Program-made: the position numbers and the translations under genes
Shown: positions 35,590 to 46,200 of the stretch, one piece after another
Numbering within the stretch: the first letter of the stretch is position 1
Layout: every line of letters begins with the position of its first letter
Source of the DNA: JBQTGK01 sp052400665
GTDB lineage: Bacteria; Bacteroidota; Bacteroidia; Bacteroidales; Marinifilaceae
Assembly: GCA_052400665.1 (NCBI GenBank)
Contig: JBQTGK010000001.1
Strand: one strand, 5' to 3'
Length of the DNA stretch: 64,000 bases
The notes under the pieces: generated by a model
What the model saw: only the letters and a program-made list of their open reading frames with translations
The model's database searches: none
Told to the model about the DNA's origin: nothing

Positions 35590-37125
35590 ATGAAAAAATT
35601 AATATATCTACTTAGTGCCTGTGTCTTAATTGGGCTATCGTCGTGTGACGATGACTTCATGGAGACGAAGTCACCAGACAAACTAACAAGTGATAACTTC
35701 TGGAGAAATGCCAGTGACGCAGAAGCAGGGATGGCATCTGCATATTCTCACCTTGAATGTGCAACCGATTATTGGGGCTTTGCTGAGGTAAAGTTTCCAG
35801 TAGAGCTGTACCCTTCTGATTTGGTACAAATTGGAGGAGATGCATACAATTATGAAGATTGGTTAACTATTTATAATTATAATGTGAATTCTGCCAATAC
35901 TCAAATTTCATCTTATTGGGATATTCATTACAGAGGTATCAACTTTACTAACCAAGTATTAGAAAATTTGATAAAAATGACCGACGAACAAATTGATTCT
36001 GAAAAAAAGAAAGAATTGATTTCAGAGGCCCACTTTTTAAGAGGCTATTATCACTTAAAATTGCTTCTTGCATGGGAAAAAATTGTTCTTCGTGATAAAT
36101 ATCCTAAAAGTATACCTGAAACTCACAAAACATTAAGTGAAAGATCTGCATGCTGGGATTTTGTTATAACTGATTTTGAAGAAGCTTCTAAAAATCTGCC
36201 AAGCTCTTATGATGCACAAAATGTTGGTAGAGCAACAAAATGGGCTGCCTTTGCATACCTTGGAAAAGCAAACCTTCATCGTGCTGGAGAAGATAACGCA
36301 AATGCTAAGCAATATTACACAGCTGCAAAATCAGCTTTAGCTAAAGTTGTAAATTCAAACAATTTCTCACTGGTAAATAACTTCATAAGCATTTTTGATG
36401 GTACCAATCAAAACTCAAGCGAAGCAATATTTGAATTACAATTATCAAATAATACGGATAATGGCGCTTGGTTCAAGTTCCCCCATCACAGATGGCTTAA
36501 ACCTAAAGGTTTATTTGGTTGGGACGAAATTGCTGGTAGCCACTTTTTATTAGAAGAGTTTAAAAAAGAAGGCAAAATTGCTTCTGATGGTCGATATGAT
36601 CACCGCTCGTATGCTACATTATTTTTTGATGATGAGTATTTTAACGATACAGATAATCCAAGGGTATACGGATATACATACAGAGATTGGTGGAATGCTA
36701 GTAATACTGCTTATGACTACACCGGTTTCAGAAAGTATTTACCTGCAACAAAAAGTGAACTAGATGCATCCAATCAAGGTAACAACATGCCATTAATGAG
36801 ATATGCCGACGTATTGCTAATGTATGCAGAAGTATTAAACGAATTAGATGAAACATCAACAGCAATACCACATATTAATAATGTTAGAGCTAAACATGGT
36901 GGATTACCAGCTATGACAGGAAACAATAAAGCTGCAGTAACAACCCAAATTGAACATGAAAGAATTTGTGAATTTGCTATGGAAGGCTCACGTTTCCATG
37001 ACCTACGTCGTTGGGGAAAACTAAATGAAACTATGACAGCACATGGAAGAACTGGAGTAGCTGATGCCTCACACTTCTTCCCAATTCCTGAATCAGAAGT
37101 AAACTCAAACAATGAAATAAATTAG
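35590..37125 (+). CDS. SusD/RagB-family nutrient-binding lipoprotein
   Basis: A 511-residue surface lipoprotein. Signal peptide MKKLIYLLSACVLIGLSSC with the lipid-accepting Cys at 19, then the SusD-like helical TPR scaffold: NFWRNASDAEAGM near 41, HFLRGYYHLKLL near 148, GRATKWAAFAYLGKANL near 214, and the C-terminal RYADVLLMYAEVLNEL and HERICEFAMEGSRFHDLRRWG. It lies over the SusC barrel and captures the substrate. The last residues reach FPIPESEVNSNNEIN, the usual ending. Followed by an intrinsic terminator. Confidence 0.95.
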   Translation: MKKLIYLLSACVLIGLSSCDDDFMETKSPDKLTSDNFWRNASDAEAGMASAYSHLECATDYWGFAEVKFPVELYPSDLVQIGGDAYNYEDWLTIYNYNVNSANTQISSYWDIHYRGINFTNQVLENLIKMTDEQIDSEKKKELISEAHFLRGYYHLKLLLAWEKIVLRDKYPKSIPETHKTLSERSACWDFVITDFEEASKNLPSSYDAQNVGRATKWAAFAYLGKANLHRAGEDNANAKQYYTAAKSALAKVVNSNNFSLVNNFISIFDGTNQNSSEAIFELQLSNNTDNGAWFKFPHHRWLKPKGLFGWDEIAGSHFLLEEFKKEGKIASDGRYDHRSYATLFFDDEYFNDTDNPRVYGYTYRDWWNASNTAYDYTGFRKYLPATKSELDASNQGNNMPLMRYADVLLMYAEVLNELDETSTAIPHINNVRAKHGGLPAMTGNNKAAVTTQIEHERICEFAMEGSRFHDLRRWGKLNETMTAHGRTGVADASHFFPIPESEVNSNNEIN

Positions 37126-37151
37126 ATTAGGTAAGTATTTATGATTAGCTT

Positions 37152-37184
37152 GAAGTGCCCTCATAAAAGGAGGGCACTTCTTCT
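37152..37184 (+). terminator. Intrinsic terminator after SusD
   Basis: Perfect 11-bp stem GAAGTGCCCTC (37152-37162) and GAGGGCACTTC (37170-37180), then TTCT. The T-run is short, so partial readthrough into the lysO genes is possible; Bacteroidota often use such hairpins to lower expression after SusCD. Confidence 0.75.
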
Positions 37185-37245
37185 AAATTAATAGTCACTA
37201 AAATTTAAGTAAATTCACTCCTCAAAACAAAAAGATAAATTCATA

Positions 37246-37518
37246 ATGATTACAGTTTTAGTATTAATGACCTTGGGTATTGGATTAGGATTTTTTGTTG
37301 GGAAGTTTCCCAAAATCATTAAAGGGGTTGATAAAATGACCACCTGGTCCATTTATTTGTTGCTGTTCCTGTTAGGAATAGGTGTAGGATTAAATGAGAA
37401 AATCATAAACAATTTGCATACAATTGGTTTGCAGGCACTAATACTAACCATAGGAGCAGTATTAGGCAGTTTGATTTTCGCTTACATTACCTACAGATTA
37501 TTTTTTAAAAGTAAATAA
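37246..37518 (+). CDS. lysO: LysO-type lysine exporter, N-terminal half
   Basis: A 90-residue membrane protein with three hydrophobic helices; it contains YLLLFLLGIGVGLNEKI, typical of the first domain of the lysine exporter LysO (YbjE, DUF340/PF03956). In E. coli one about 300-residue chain carries both parts; here the second part is a separate gene 25 bp downstream. The two must assemble in the inner membrane. LysO exports L-lysine and protects cells that take up lysine-containing peptides; its position in a peptidase operon fits this. The two-gene form occurs in other Bacteroidota, so it is probably not a mutation. Confidence 0.82.
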   Translation: MITVLVLMTLGIGLGFFVGKFPKIIKGVDKMTTWSIYLLLFLLGIGVGLNEKIINNLHTIGLQALILTIGAVLGSLIFAYITYRLFFKSK

Positions 37519-37543
37519 CCAAACTAACAGACTTCTCTGAACC

Positions 37544-38149
37544 ATGAAGAACAGCTTAATTATACTTGGATTTTTTGCTTTAGGATTAGTATTAGGATTA
37601 ACCAAATTTCTACCTGAAGTAATAATGGAATCTGATTTTTCTATGTACGCACTTTACTTGCTCATGTTTTTGGTTGGAATTGGTATAGGCGCCGACCGAT
37701 CATCTTGGAAAGTAATTAAAGAAACCAACATTAAAATTATTCTCGTACCACTTTGTGTAATTGTTGGATCATTAGTTGGAGTAGGTGTAATTTCAATTTT
37801 CACTCCTGAAATTCAACTAAAGGAAGCATTGGCCGTTGGCGCTGGATTTGGCTACTACAGTCTGTCTTCAATTTTCATCACACAAATTAGTGGTGAAACA
37901 TTAGGAGTAATAGCTTTACTTTCAAACATATTACGCGAAATAATAACATTACTTGCGGTTCCTATTTTTGTAAGATATTTTGGAAAATTGGCTGGCATTG
38001 CATCAGGTGGAGCAACTGCAATGGACACAACACTTCCTATTATCTCTAAATACACAGGAAAAGAATGGGCCATTATTGCAATATTTAGTGGAATTGTACT
38101 AACCATACTTGTACCATTTCTAGTACCATTTATATTGAAAGTACTTTAA
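37544..38149 (+). CDS. lysO: LysO-type lysine exporter, C-terminal half
   Basis: A 201-residue membrane protein with six or so hydrophobic helices. It holds YLLMFLVGIGIGAD, repeating the motif of the N-terminal partner, then GAGFGYYSLSSIFITQISG and SNILREIITLLAVPIFVRYFG with GGATAMDTTLPII, the best conserved region of LysO, which includes acidic residues needed for transport. Starts 25 bp after the first half with its own ATG. A different reading frame start and clean termini show two deliberate genes rather than a frameshift of one. Confidence 0.85.
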   Translation: MKNSLIILGFFALGLVLGLTKFLPEVIMESDFSMYALYLLMFLVGIGIGADRSSWKVIKETNIKIILVPLCVIVGSLVGVGVISIFTPEIQLKEALAVGAGFGYYSLSSIFITQISGETLGVIALLSNILREIITLLAVPIFVRYFGKLAGIASGGATAMDTTLPIISKYTGKEWAIIAIFSGIVLTILVPFLVPFILKVL

Positions 38150-38724
38150 TTCCATCATTATTCAAACACACAACGAATCCGATTCTTTTTGTTTTTCAAA
38201 TAAATAATGATTGTATTACAGAAAAAATTTATTCATCAGAACATTAATCTTGTATTTGGACTAGTAAACATGAAATAATAGTTTTTTAAGCCTTCCCGTT
38301 TAGGCAAAGTCGAAAATATTAATTTTTAAGCTTTACCAGTATGCTTACAACTAAAACATTTTTTAATAATTACCATTAGAATCGATATTTAACTATAATA
38401 ACCCATGAATTATCAATTCAATAAAAACAGTAACTTTTTACCTGATTAATAAATATTTAATCGAATGTGTTTTTTACAAATTTAAAATTATTATTTGCGT
38501 TTTTTTTCTAAATTCACCTTGAACAAATTCAAATGTATGTTTCTTTTTAACGACTACATAACTCACTACAACAATTCGTACAAAGGTCTGTACGAATGCT
38601 GGATTTGTTAATCCCCCCTCCTTCTTTTTTTACATCAGAAGTATTTATTTCTTAATATTTTTTCAATTTCAGAGGAAAACTTATATCCCCTGGAATTTAA
38701 CCAAACACCTTAAATCAAACTCTT
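38150..38724. other. Long intergenic leader upstream of aminopeptidase P
   Basis: About 575 bp without a gene. The only structure I find is the hairpin and tail at 38574-38618. No intrinsic terminator follows the lysO genes. A TTATTTG stretch at 38491-38497 could belong to a promoter but deviates from TAnnTTTG. Confidence 0.5.
38574..38618 (+). ncRNA. Structured leader element 2 (hairpin plus GATTTGTTAATCCCCC tail)
   Basis: Eight-bp stem ATTCGTAC (38574-38581) / GTACGAAT (38590-38597) followed after four bases by GATTTGTTAATCCCCCC. Its tail matches element 1 (32121-32136) at 14 of the first 16 positions allowing one gap, while the stems differ in sequence, which suggests conserved structure rather than simple duplication. 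It lies about 107 bp upstream of the aminopeptidase P start. Confidence 0.4.
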
Positions 38725-40107
38725 ATGTTCACAAGAGAGACTTATCAAAAACGCAGAGAATTACTAAAATCAACTATAAAATCAGGTATTCTACTATTTT
38801 TAGGTAATGATGAATGTGGAATGAATTATGCCGATAACACATATCATTATCGTCAGGATAGTACCTTCTTATATTTCTTCGGATCGGATTATGCAGGTTT
38901 AAATGCCATAATCGATATTGATGAAAATCGAGAAATTATTTTTGGCGATGAATTAACAATTGACCACATTGTTTGGATGGGAACCCAACCAACCATTCGT
39001 GAAAAGAGTGCTTCTGTTGGAATCAATGAAACTGCCCCTGCAGCTAATTTGAAATCTTATTTAGAAAAAGCCGTAAAACAAAACAGACTAGTTCATTACT
39101 TACCCCCTTATCGACCTGAGCATCAAATAAAACTATTTGATTTGCTACAAGTTCACCCAAATATTGCTGCTAAAAATTCATCGGTAGAATTTATTAATGC
39201 CGTTGTAAACCAAAGAAATTACAAATCTGCTGAAGAAATAATTCAGATAGAAAAAGCCGTAAACATTACTGCTGACATGCACCTTACAGCAATGAGAATG
39301 GCAAAACCCGGAATGAAAGAATCGGAAATTGCTGCTGCTATTCAGGAAGTTGCCATTGGAGCCGGAGGACAGCTTTCTTTCCCAACTATTGCAACAATTA
39401 ACGGTCAAACACTGCATAATCATTATCATGGAAATACATTAAAAAGTGGTGATATGATGTTAATTGATTGTGGTGCTGAAAATGCCATGCATTATGCCGG
39501 AGACATGTCCAGTACTTTCCCGGTGGATAAACAATTTACTCAAAGACAAAAAGAAATTTATCAGATTGCTCTAAATGCTCACGAAGCAGCAATTGCAGAA
39601 TTACGTCCTGGTATCAAATTTAAAGATGTGCATTTAAAAGCAGCAAGAACAATTGCTGATGGAATGAAGCAAATGGGTTTTATGAAAGGAAATTTAGATG
39701 ATGCAGTACAACAAGGTGCTCACGCTCTATTCTTCCAATGTGGATTGGGACACATGATGGGAATGGATGTACATGATATGGAAAACTTAGGTGAAGTTTA
39801 TGTTGGATACAATGGAGAAGCTAAAAGTACACAATTCGGATTAAAATCATTGCGTTTAGGCAGAGAGTTGGAACCAGGCTTTGTTTTGACCATTGAACCT
39901 GGAATCTATTTTATTCCCGAATTAATTGATATGTGGAAGGCCGAGAAACGCTTCACTGACTTTATTAACTACGATAAAGTTGAAGAATACAAAGATTTTG
40001 GTGGCTTACGAAACGAAGAAGATTTTCTAATTACTACAAATGGATCTCAACTTCTTGGTAAACCAATTCCTAAACGTATTGATGATGTTGAAGCTCAAAG
40101 AAATTAA
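38725..40107 (+). CDS. pepP: Aminopeptidase P family protein (Xaa-Pro aminopeptidase, M24B)
   Basis: A 460-residue cytosolic metallopeptidase. N-terminal creatinase-like domain (about 1-170) with DNTYHYRQDSTFLYFFG, then the pita-bread catalytic domain. The dinuclear-metal ligands are visible: Asp in MMLIDCGAE, Asp in HYAGDMSSTFP, His in CGLGHMMGMDVHD, Glu in LTIEPGIYF and Glu in RNEEDFLITTNG. It removes an N-terminal residue before proline. No signal peptide, so it acts inside the cell. First of three peptidase genes in a row, 17 bp before the next one; this supports peptide catabolism as the role of the block. Confidence 0.93.
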   Translation: MFTRETYQKRRELLKSTIKSGILLFLGNDECGMNYADNTYHYRQDSTFLYFFGSDYAGLNAIIDIDENREIIFGDELTIDHIVWMGTQPTIREKSASVGINETAPAANLKSYLEKAVKQNRLVHYLPPYRPEHQIKLFDLLQVHPNIAAKNSSVEFINAVVNQRNYKSAEEIIQIEKAVNITADMHLTAMRMAKPGMKESEIAAAIQEVAIGAGGQLSFPTIATINGQTLHNHYHGNTLKSGDMMLIDCGAENAMHYAGDMSSTFPVDKQFTQRQKEIYQIALNAHEAAIAELRPGIKFKDVHLKAARTIADGMKQMGFMKGNLDDAVQQGAHALFFQCGLGHMMGMDVHDMENLGEVYVGYNGEAKSTQFGLKSLRLGRELEPGFVLTIEPGIYFIPELIDMWKAEKRFTDFINYDKVEEYKDFGGLRNEEDFLITTNGSQLLGKPIPKRIDDVEAQRN

Positions 40108-40124
40108 TCCACAAAAAAGATCAG

Positions 40125-41426
40125 ATGAACAAACATATTATAAAAACAACATTACTACTATTTTTTCTTAGTATTGGCTTATCGGCATGCTTTCAGAGCA
40201 AACCTCTAACACTTGTTGAGAGTTTAAAACAAATTCCCAATGTAACAGTTAAGAAGATTTTGGGAGATACAACTTATACCAGTTATTACGAATTGTATTT
40301 TACTCAGCCGCTGGATCACGAGAATCCAGAAGCGGGTACATTTAAGCAAAGAGTTTTATTAGGTCATCATGCTGTAGAGAAACCAATGGTAGTTGAAATT
40401 CAAGGTTATAATATTTGGACAGAAAAAGCAGGTGAATTAAGTAAACTATTAAATGCAAATCAGTTAACTATTGAACACAGATACTTTAAAAATTCAATAC
40501 CCGACAGTTTAGATTGGCAATACTTAAATATCAAACAAGCTGCTGCCGATCAGCATGTTGTAATTCAAGCTCTGAAAAAAATTTATAAGAACAAATGGAT
40601 TACGACTGGAATAAGTAAAGGTGGACAAACAACCATGTACCATCGATACTTTTATCCAAATGATGTTGATGTTAGTGTTCCCTATGTAGGACCACTCAAT
40701 TTCGCTCGTGAAGACAAAAGAATTCATAAACATCTTTCAACTGTTGGTAGTAAAGAGTGTAGAGATAAAATCTACCAGTTCCAAATGGCTTGTTTCAAAA
40801 ATAAAAAGGAAATTCTACCATTGGCAAAAACTCATGTTAAAGAAAAAGGATATTCATTTTCGATGGGATTAGAAAAAGCTCTTGATTTAAGTATTTTGGA
40901 ATACTCATTTGCATTTTGGCAATGGGGCGGCGTTAAATGCGAAGATATTCCTTCTTCAAATGCGAATCCTGAAGAACTATTTAAGCATTTAAAACGTGTG
41001 TCAGGTATGGATTTCTTCGATGAAAATAGTCTTAAACCAAGTCTTGCTTTTTATCATCAGGCACTTACTGAAATTGGAATGTACAGCTATAAAGTTGAAC
41101 CTTTTAAGCAATACATCAATTACAAAAAAGATTTGACTTTTGATCATGTATTTCCGAATGATCCAATAAGGAAATTCAATCCTGAATCTATGCAAAAAGT
41201 AAACAAATGGTTGCAATCAGATGCAGATAAAATGCTTTTCATTTATGGAGAATGGGATACCTGGTCAGCAACTGCTGTTGATTTGAAAAACAATACCAAA
41301 TGTAAAAAATTTGTGAATCCAAAAGGAGCTCATAGCACAAGAATCAGACATTTCCCTCCTGAAATGAAAAAGGAAATTATTCAGACTCTGGAAGAATGGC
41401 TGGAAATGTCAATTCGTAATGAATAA
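40125..41426 (+). CDS. S37-family (PS-10) tripeptidyl aminopeptidase-like lipoprotein
   Basis: A 433-residue secreted serine peptidase. The signal peptide ends LSIGLSAC, a lipobox with Cys22. The alpha/beta-hydrolase nucleophile lies in TTGISKGGQTTMYHR (Ser near residue 164), as in the S37/S28 group, and a late IYGEWDTWSA plus GAHSTRIRHFP supply the likely Asp and His. Members remove tripeptides or proline-containing dipeptides. It acts in the periplasm or on the surface, producing short peptides for the C69 and M24 enzymes encoded on either side. Spacing to aminopeptidase P is 17 bp, so the genes are co-transcribed. Confidence 0.87.
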   Translation: MNKHIIKTTLLLFFLSIGLSACFQSKPLTLVESLKQIPNVTVKKILGDTTYTSYYELYFTQPLDHENPEAGTFKQRVLLGHHAVEKPMVVEIQGYNIWTEKAGELSKLLNANQLTIEHRYFKNSIPDSLDWQYLNIKQAAADQHVVIQALKKIYKNKWITTGISKGGQTTMYHRYFYPNDVDVSVPYVGPLNFAREDKRIHKHLSTVGSKECRDKIYQFQMACFKNKKEILPLAKTHVKEKGYSFSMGLEKALDLSILEYSFAFWQWGGVKCEDIPSSNANPEELFKHLKRVSGMDFFDENSLKPSLAFYHQALTEIGMYSYKVEPFKQYINYKKDLTFDHVFPNDPIRKFNPESMQKVNKWLQSDADKMLFIYGEWDTWSATAVDLKNNTKCKKFVNPKGAHSTRIRHFPPEMKKEIIQTLEEWLEMSIRNE

Positions 41427-41482
41427 TTAATATTAAAGAATACTGTCTAACGACTAATTACTCAAAACTAATTACTGATATT

Positions 41483-43111
41483 ATGAATAAACTATTATTA
41501 CTAAGCTTACTTACTTGCATACTTTTTCCTAGAAGTTACGCTTGCACAGATATCGTAGCTGGTAAAAAAGCAACTATTGATGGTTCAGTTATTACCTCGC
41601 ACACCTATGGTGGTAATGATACCAGAATTCGAGTTGTACATGGTAAAAAGTATCCTGCAGGATCAAAAACTGCCGTTCACTATGGATTACAAGAAATTAA
41701 TGGTGGATTAAACGAATATGGTGAAATTCTTGGATACATTCCTCAGGTTCAGCAAACTTTCACCTATTTCCACTCTGCTTATTCACATATTAATGAGTTC
41801 CAATTGGCAATTGCTGAAAGTACCTTGAGCCAAAGAAAAGAATTGCAAGTTGACCGTGAAAGTGGCAAACAAATCATGACTGTGGAACAAGCTCAGATAT
41901 TTGCCTTACAACGCTGTAAGACTGCTCGCGAAGCCATTAAATTAATCACCTCTTTAATGGAAGAATACGGTTTCCTTCCGTCTTGTGGACCAGAATCAGA
42001 AGCATTATGTATTGCGGATCCTAACGAAGTTTGGGTTTTGGAAATTGTGGCGGTTGGAAAAGATTGGGAACCAAATTCAGGTAAGTCAGGTGCCATTTGG
42101 GCTGCACAACGTGTCCCAGACGATCACATTGCTATTGTTCCTAACTGGAGTATCATTAAAAAGATTGATTTGAGTCAACCAGAATGGTTCATGGCTTCAA
42201 AAAATTATCAACAAATTGCTATTGATAAGGGTTGGTACAATCCTAAATCAGGCAAACCTTTTATATGGCAAGAAGCATACAGTCCAACGCTACGCGAATG
42301 GTCAAGTGGCAGATTCTGGCTGTTCTATTCACAATTTTCTCCAAATCTTAAGGAATGGCCCAATAGAAAATTAAGTGATCCTTTTAAAGGACAAGATGCC
42401 TATCATCAATACGTTGAAGATATTTCTATGTATCCGTTCTCTGTAAAGCCAGAGAAAAAGATATCTGTCAAGGATATTATGGCTTTCCAGCGATCAACTT
42501 TTGAAGGTACCATTTACGACAAAACATCCGATCCTGATTGGTATGTTCCAAACAAAGAAGGTAAGCTGGTAAAAAGCCCAATGACCACCCCATTCCCAAC
42601 CAAGGCAATGAGAGAATTATTGGATATTACCAATCGAAGAAATGTATCCAAGGGGAATTATGGAATGATTTGTCAGTTGAGATCGTGGTTACCTGATCCA
42701 ATTGGTGGAATTTACTGGGTTTTTCAAGATAATCAGTACACATCGCCATACATTCCTATTTACTGTGGAACACAAGAAATACATGAATCTTACAAAATTT
42801 ATGATCCCAATCAATATGATCCTCGATCGGCACGTTGGGCAATTGATTTTGTAGATAATCTTCTCTACTTACGTTGGCAAGATGCCGTTGAAGATTTATT
42901 TAAAATAAGAGAACCTCTTCAAAATGATTTCTTTCAGCAAATTGAAGAAAACGACAAGCAAGCAAAAGCACTTTACGATAAAAGCCCAAAAAAGGCAAAA
43001 GAATTCCTGACCAAAAAATGCCACGAAAACATGCAAAAAGTTGTTAACGTGTACAAGCAAATCAGGAATACATTAATTACTAAATACACAAACAACAAAC
43101 AAGGATCTTAA
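41483..43111 (+). CDS. C69-family dipeptidase
   Basis: A 542-residue N-terminal-nucleophile hydrolase. The signal peptide MNKLLLLSLLTCILFPRSYA is followed directly by Cys21 in ACTDIVAGKKATIDGSVI; in this family the Cys becomes the catalytic N-terminal residue after cleavage, so export and activation coincide. Further conserved parts: GLNEYGEILGY-like (GGLNEYGEILG), ALQRCKTAREAIKLI and EVWVLEIVAVGKDW. It cleaves dipeptides with broad specificity. Lies 56 bp after the S37 peptidase and completes a set of three peptidases; located in the periplasm by the signal peptide. Confidence 0.92.
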   Translation: MNKLLLLSLLTCILFPRSYACTDIVAGKKATIDGSVITSHTYGGNDTRIRVVHGKKYPAGSKTAVHYGLQEINGGLNEYGEILGYIPQVQQTFTYFHSAYSHINEFQLAIAESTLSQRKELQVDRESGKQIMTVEQAQIFALQRCKTAREAIKLITSLMEEYGFLPSCGPESEALCIADPNEVWVLEIVAVGKDWEPNSGKSGAIWAAQRVPDDHIAIVPNWSIIKKIDLSQPEWFMASKNYQQIAIDKGWYNPKSGKPFIWQEAYSPTLREWSSGRFWLFYSQFSPNLKEWPNRKLSDPFKGQDAYHQYVEDISMYPFSVKPEKKISVKDIMAFQRSTFEGTIYDKTSDPDWYVPNKEGKLVKSPMTTPFPTKAMRELLDITNRRNVSKGNYGMICQLRSWLPDPIGGIYWVFQDNQYTSPYIPIYCGTQEIHESYKIYDPNQYDPRSARWAIDFVDNLLYLRWQDAVEDLFKIREPLQNDFFQQIEENDKQAKALYDKSPKKAKEFLTKKCHENMQKVVNVYKQIRNTLITKYTNNKQGS

Positions 43112-43231
43112 CAGATTCTAACACTAATGAAAGAAAAGGGATTTCCGGAAGCTTGCATTCATTTTTATCCGGAATTCTTTTTCAACTCAGCAAAAAGAAA
43201 ATAGATAACTTCAAACTTGATAACGCAAATA

Positions 43232-46200
43232 ATGAGAACACTTTTAACAATCATGCTAATTCTCTTCTACCAGGGTATTTTTGCCCAAGAGAAAACAAGC
43301 AACAACGACTGGGAAAATCCTCAAGTAGTTGGAATTAACAAAGAGAATGCAAGAGCTTCTTTCTTTGCCTATAAAACAGAGAAAAATGCGATTCTAAACG
43401 ATAAGGAAAATTCACCTTATTTTATCAATTTAAATGGCATCTGGAAATTCAATTGGGTAAGAAAACCAGCCGATAGACCAGTAGATTTCTACAAAATGAA
43501 CTATGATGTTTCCAAGTGGAACGATATCAAAGTTCCAGCTCACTGGGAATTGGAAGGTTACGGCGTACCAATTTATACCGATGTCTCCTACCCTTTTCCA
43601 AACAATGAGCCATACATTCCTCACGATTACAATCCTGTTGGATCATACAAACGTATTTTTACAATTCCTAAAAGTTGGAAAAGCGAAGAAATTTACATTC
43701 ATTTTGGTGGAATTAGATCTGCGGCATACATATGGGTAAATGGTCAAAAAGTTGGCTATACTCAGGGAAGTAAAACTCCTGCTGAATTCAACCTAAGCAA
43801 ATATGTGAAACCAGGTAAAAACCAATTGGCTGTTGAAATTTATCGCTTTAGCGACGGGAGTTACCTCGAAGATCAAGATTACTGGAAGGTAAGTGGTTTT
43901 GAACGAGATGTGTACTTGTATACCCGTCCTAAAACTCATATCAGAGATTTCTTTGTGCAAGCTGGATTGGACGAAAACTATACAAATGGAACATTCTCAT
44001 TAGATGTTAAAGTGAATCAAACTTTAACCAAATCGAACAGCAGAGCTATTCATGTTAAAGTATTGGATGGAAATAAAACTCTTATCGATTTAAATTCAGA
44101 AATCAATTTAAAACTTGGAGATAACCTATTTACTTTTAAAGGTAACATCCCAAACGTTCGTAAGTGGACCGCCGAAACTCCAAACTTATACACCCTACAA
44201 ATAAAATTAAAATCAGAAAATAAAACAGAAGAAGTAATCCGAAGAAAAATTGGTTTCCGCACAAGTGAAATCAAAAATGGATTACTTCAAATCAATGGTG
44301 TACCAATCACTGTTCGTGGAGTAAACCGACATGAACACGATAAGGATAACGGACGTGTAATTACTGAAGAATCAATGATTCAGGATATCTTGTTGATGAA
44401 GCAATTCAACATCAATTCGGTTCGTAATTCACATTATCCAAACCGTGAACGATGGTATGAATTGTGCGATGAATATGGTTTGTATATGATTGATGAAGCC
44501 AATATTGAAGCTCATGGATGCGAACCTTACAACAAAGAAAAAACCTTGGCAAACAAACCGAATTGGAAGAAAGCATTCATGGACAGAACGGTTTCCATGG
44601 TAGAAAGAGACAAAAACCACGCATCAATCATTATCTGGTCACTAGGAAATGAAACTGGACGTGGACAAAACTTCCATGCAACTTATAAATGGATAAAGGA
44701 AAGAGATAAAAGCCGACCAGTTCAATCGGAAGATTCGGGAAAAGAATTTAACACTGACATATTCTGCCCAATGTACGATCGCATGTGGGAGATGGTAAAA
44801 TATGTTGAACATGTACAAAAAAGACCTCTAATCCAATGTGAATATGCTCATGCTATGGGTAATAGTGTAGGAAACTTAAAAGATTACTGGGATTTAATCT
44901 ACAAACATCGTCAGCTCCAAGGTGGATTTATTTGGGATTGGGTAGATCAAACATTCAAAAAAGTAACTGAGAAAGGCGATACAATTTTTGCCTATGGTGG
45001 AGATATGGGCGTATACAAAGTAAAAAACGATTCTAATTTTTGTGCTAACGGATTGGTAACTGCAGATAGAAAACTTCATCCACACATTTGGGAAGTAAAG
45101 AAGGTATATCAGCCGATAGCCATTAAGAAAATTGACCACACTACGAATAGATTTAAGCTGATCAATCGATATGATTTTATCAATCTTGACAATATTGAAA
45201 TTAGCTGGAATCTGAAAGAAGATGCAACAGAAATTGCAAGAGGAACAGTTAATTCTTCAGACTTGTCAGCTCATAGTAGCAGAGAGTTTGAAATTGAACT
45301 TCCTAAAATTGAAGCAAAACCTGGAAAGGAATATTTCATTTTATTTGAAGCGCACAGTACTCAGGAAGAACCAACAATTCCCAAAGGACATCGAATTGCC
45401 TGGGAACAATTCCAATTGCCAATTCACAAAGCTTTCAAAACGGTAGATGCAAATCAATTGAATGATTTGAAAATGAATGAAAATGCAAATGAAATCAAGA
45501 TAAAAGGAAAAGATTTTAATCTTGTCTTTTCAAAAGAAGATGGTAGCATTACATCCTATAAAATTGATGAAACAGAATTAATCGAAAAAGGTTTGAAACC
45601 CTTATTCTGGCGGGCAGTTACCGACAATGACTTAGGGAATGGAACCCCTGCCAGATGTAAGATCTGGAAAGACGCTGGAGAAAAACGTAAGTTGGTTTCA
45701 ATTGACATTAACCAAGGTATTCCTCAGCAAATTGAAATTCTTGTGAAGTTGGATCTTCCAACAGTATCCAGCAAATATGAAAGTAAATACATTGTTTCAG
45801 GAAATGGTGATATCTCTATTGAAAATACTTTTGTTCCTAAATCGAATGATTTGCCAATGATTCCACGTTTGGGAATGCAATTGCAATTGCCAAAAGAATT
45901 TTCCAAGCTGGAATGGTTTGGAAGGGGGCCTCAGGAAACTATGGAAGATAGAAAATCATCTGCTATTGTAGATCATTACAAAGGAAGTGTTTGGGAACAA
46001 TATCACCCATACGTGCGCCCACAGGAAACTGGCAACAAAACTGATGTCCGTTGGATTGCTTTGACAAACAATAATGGCAAAGGATTAATGGCAATTGGAA
46101 CACCTTTACTTTCTGCTTCTGCCTTAGGATTTGATTACAAGCAATTGTTCCATGGTGGCAAAGACAAGCCTAACAAGCATGGAAATGAAATCAAACAAGG

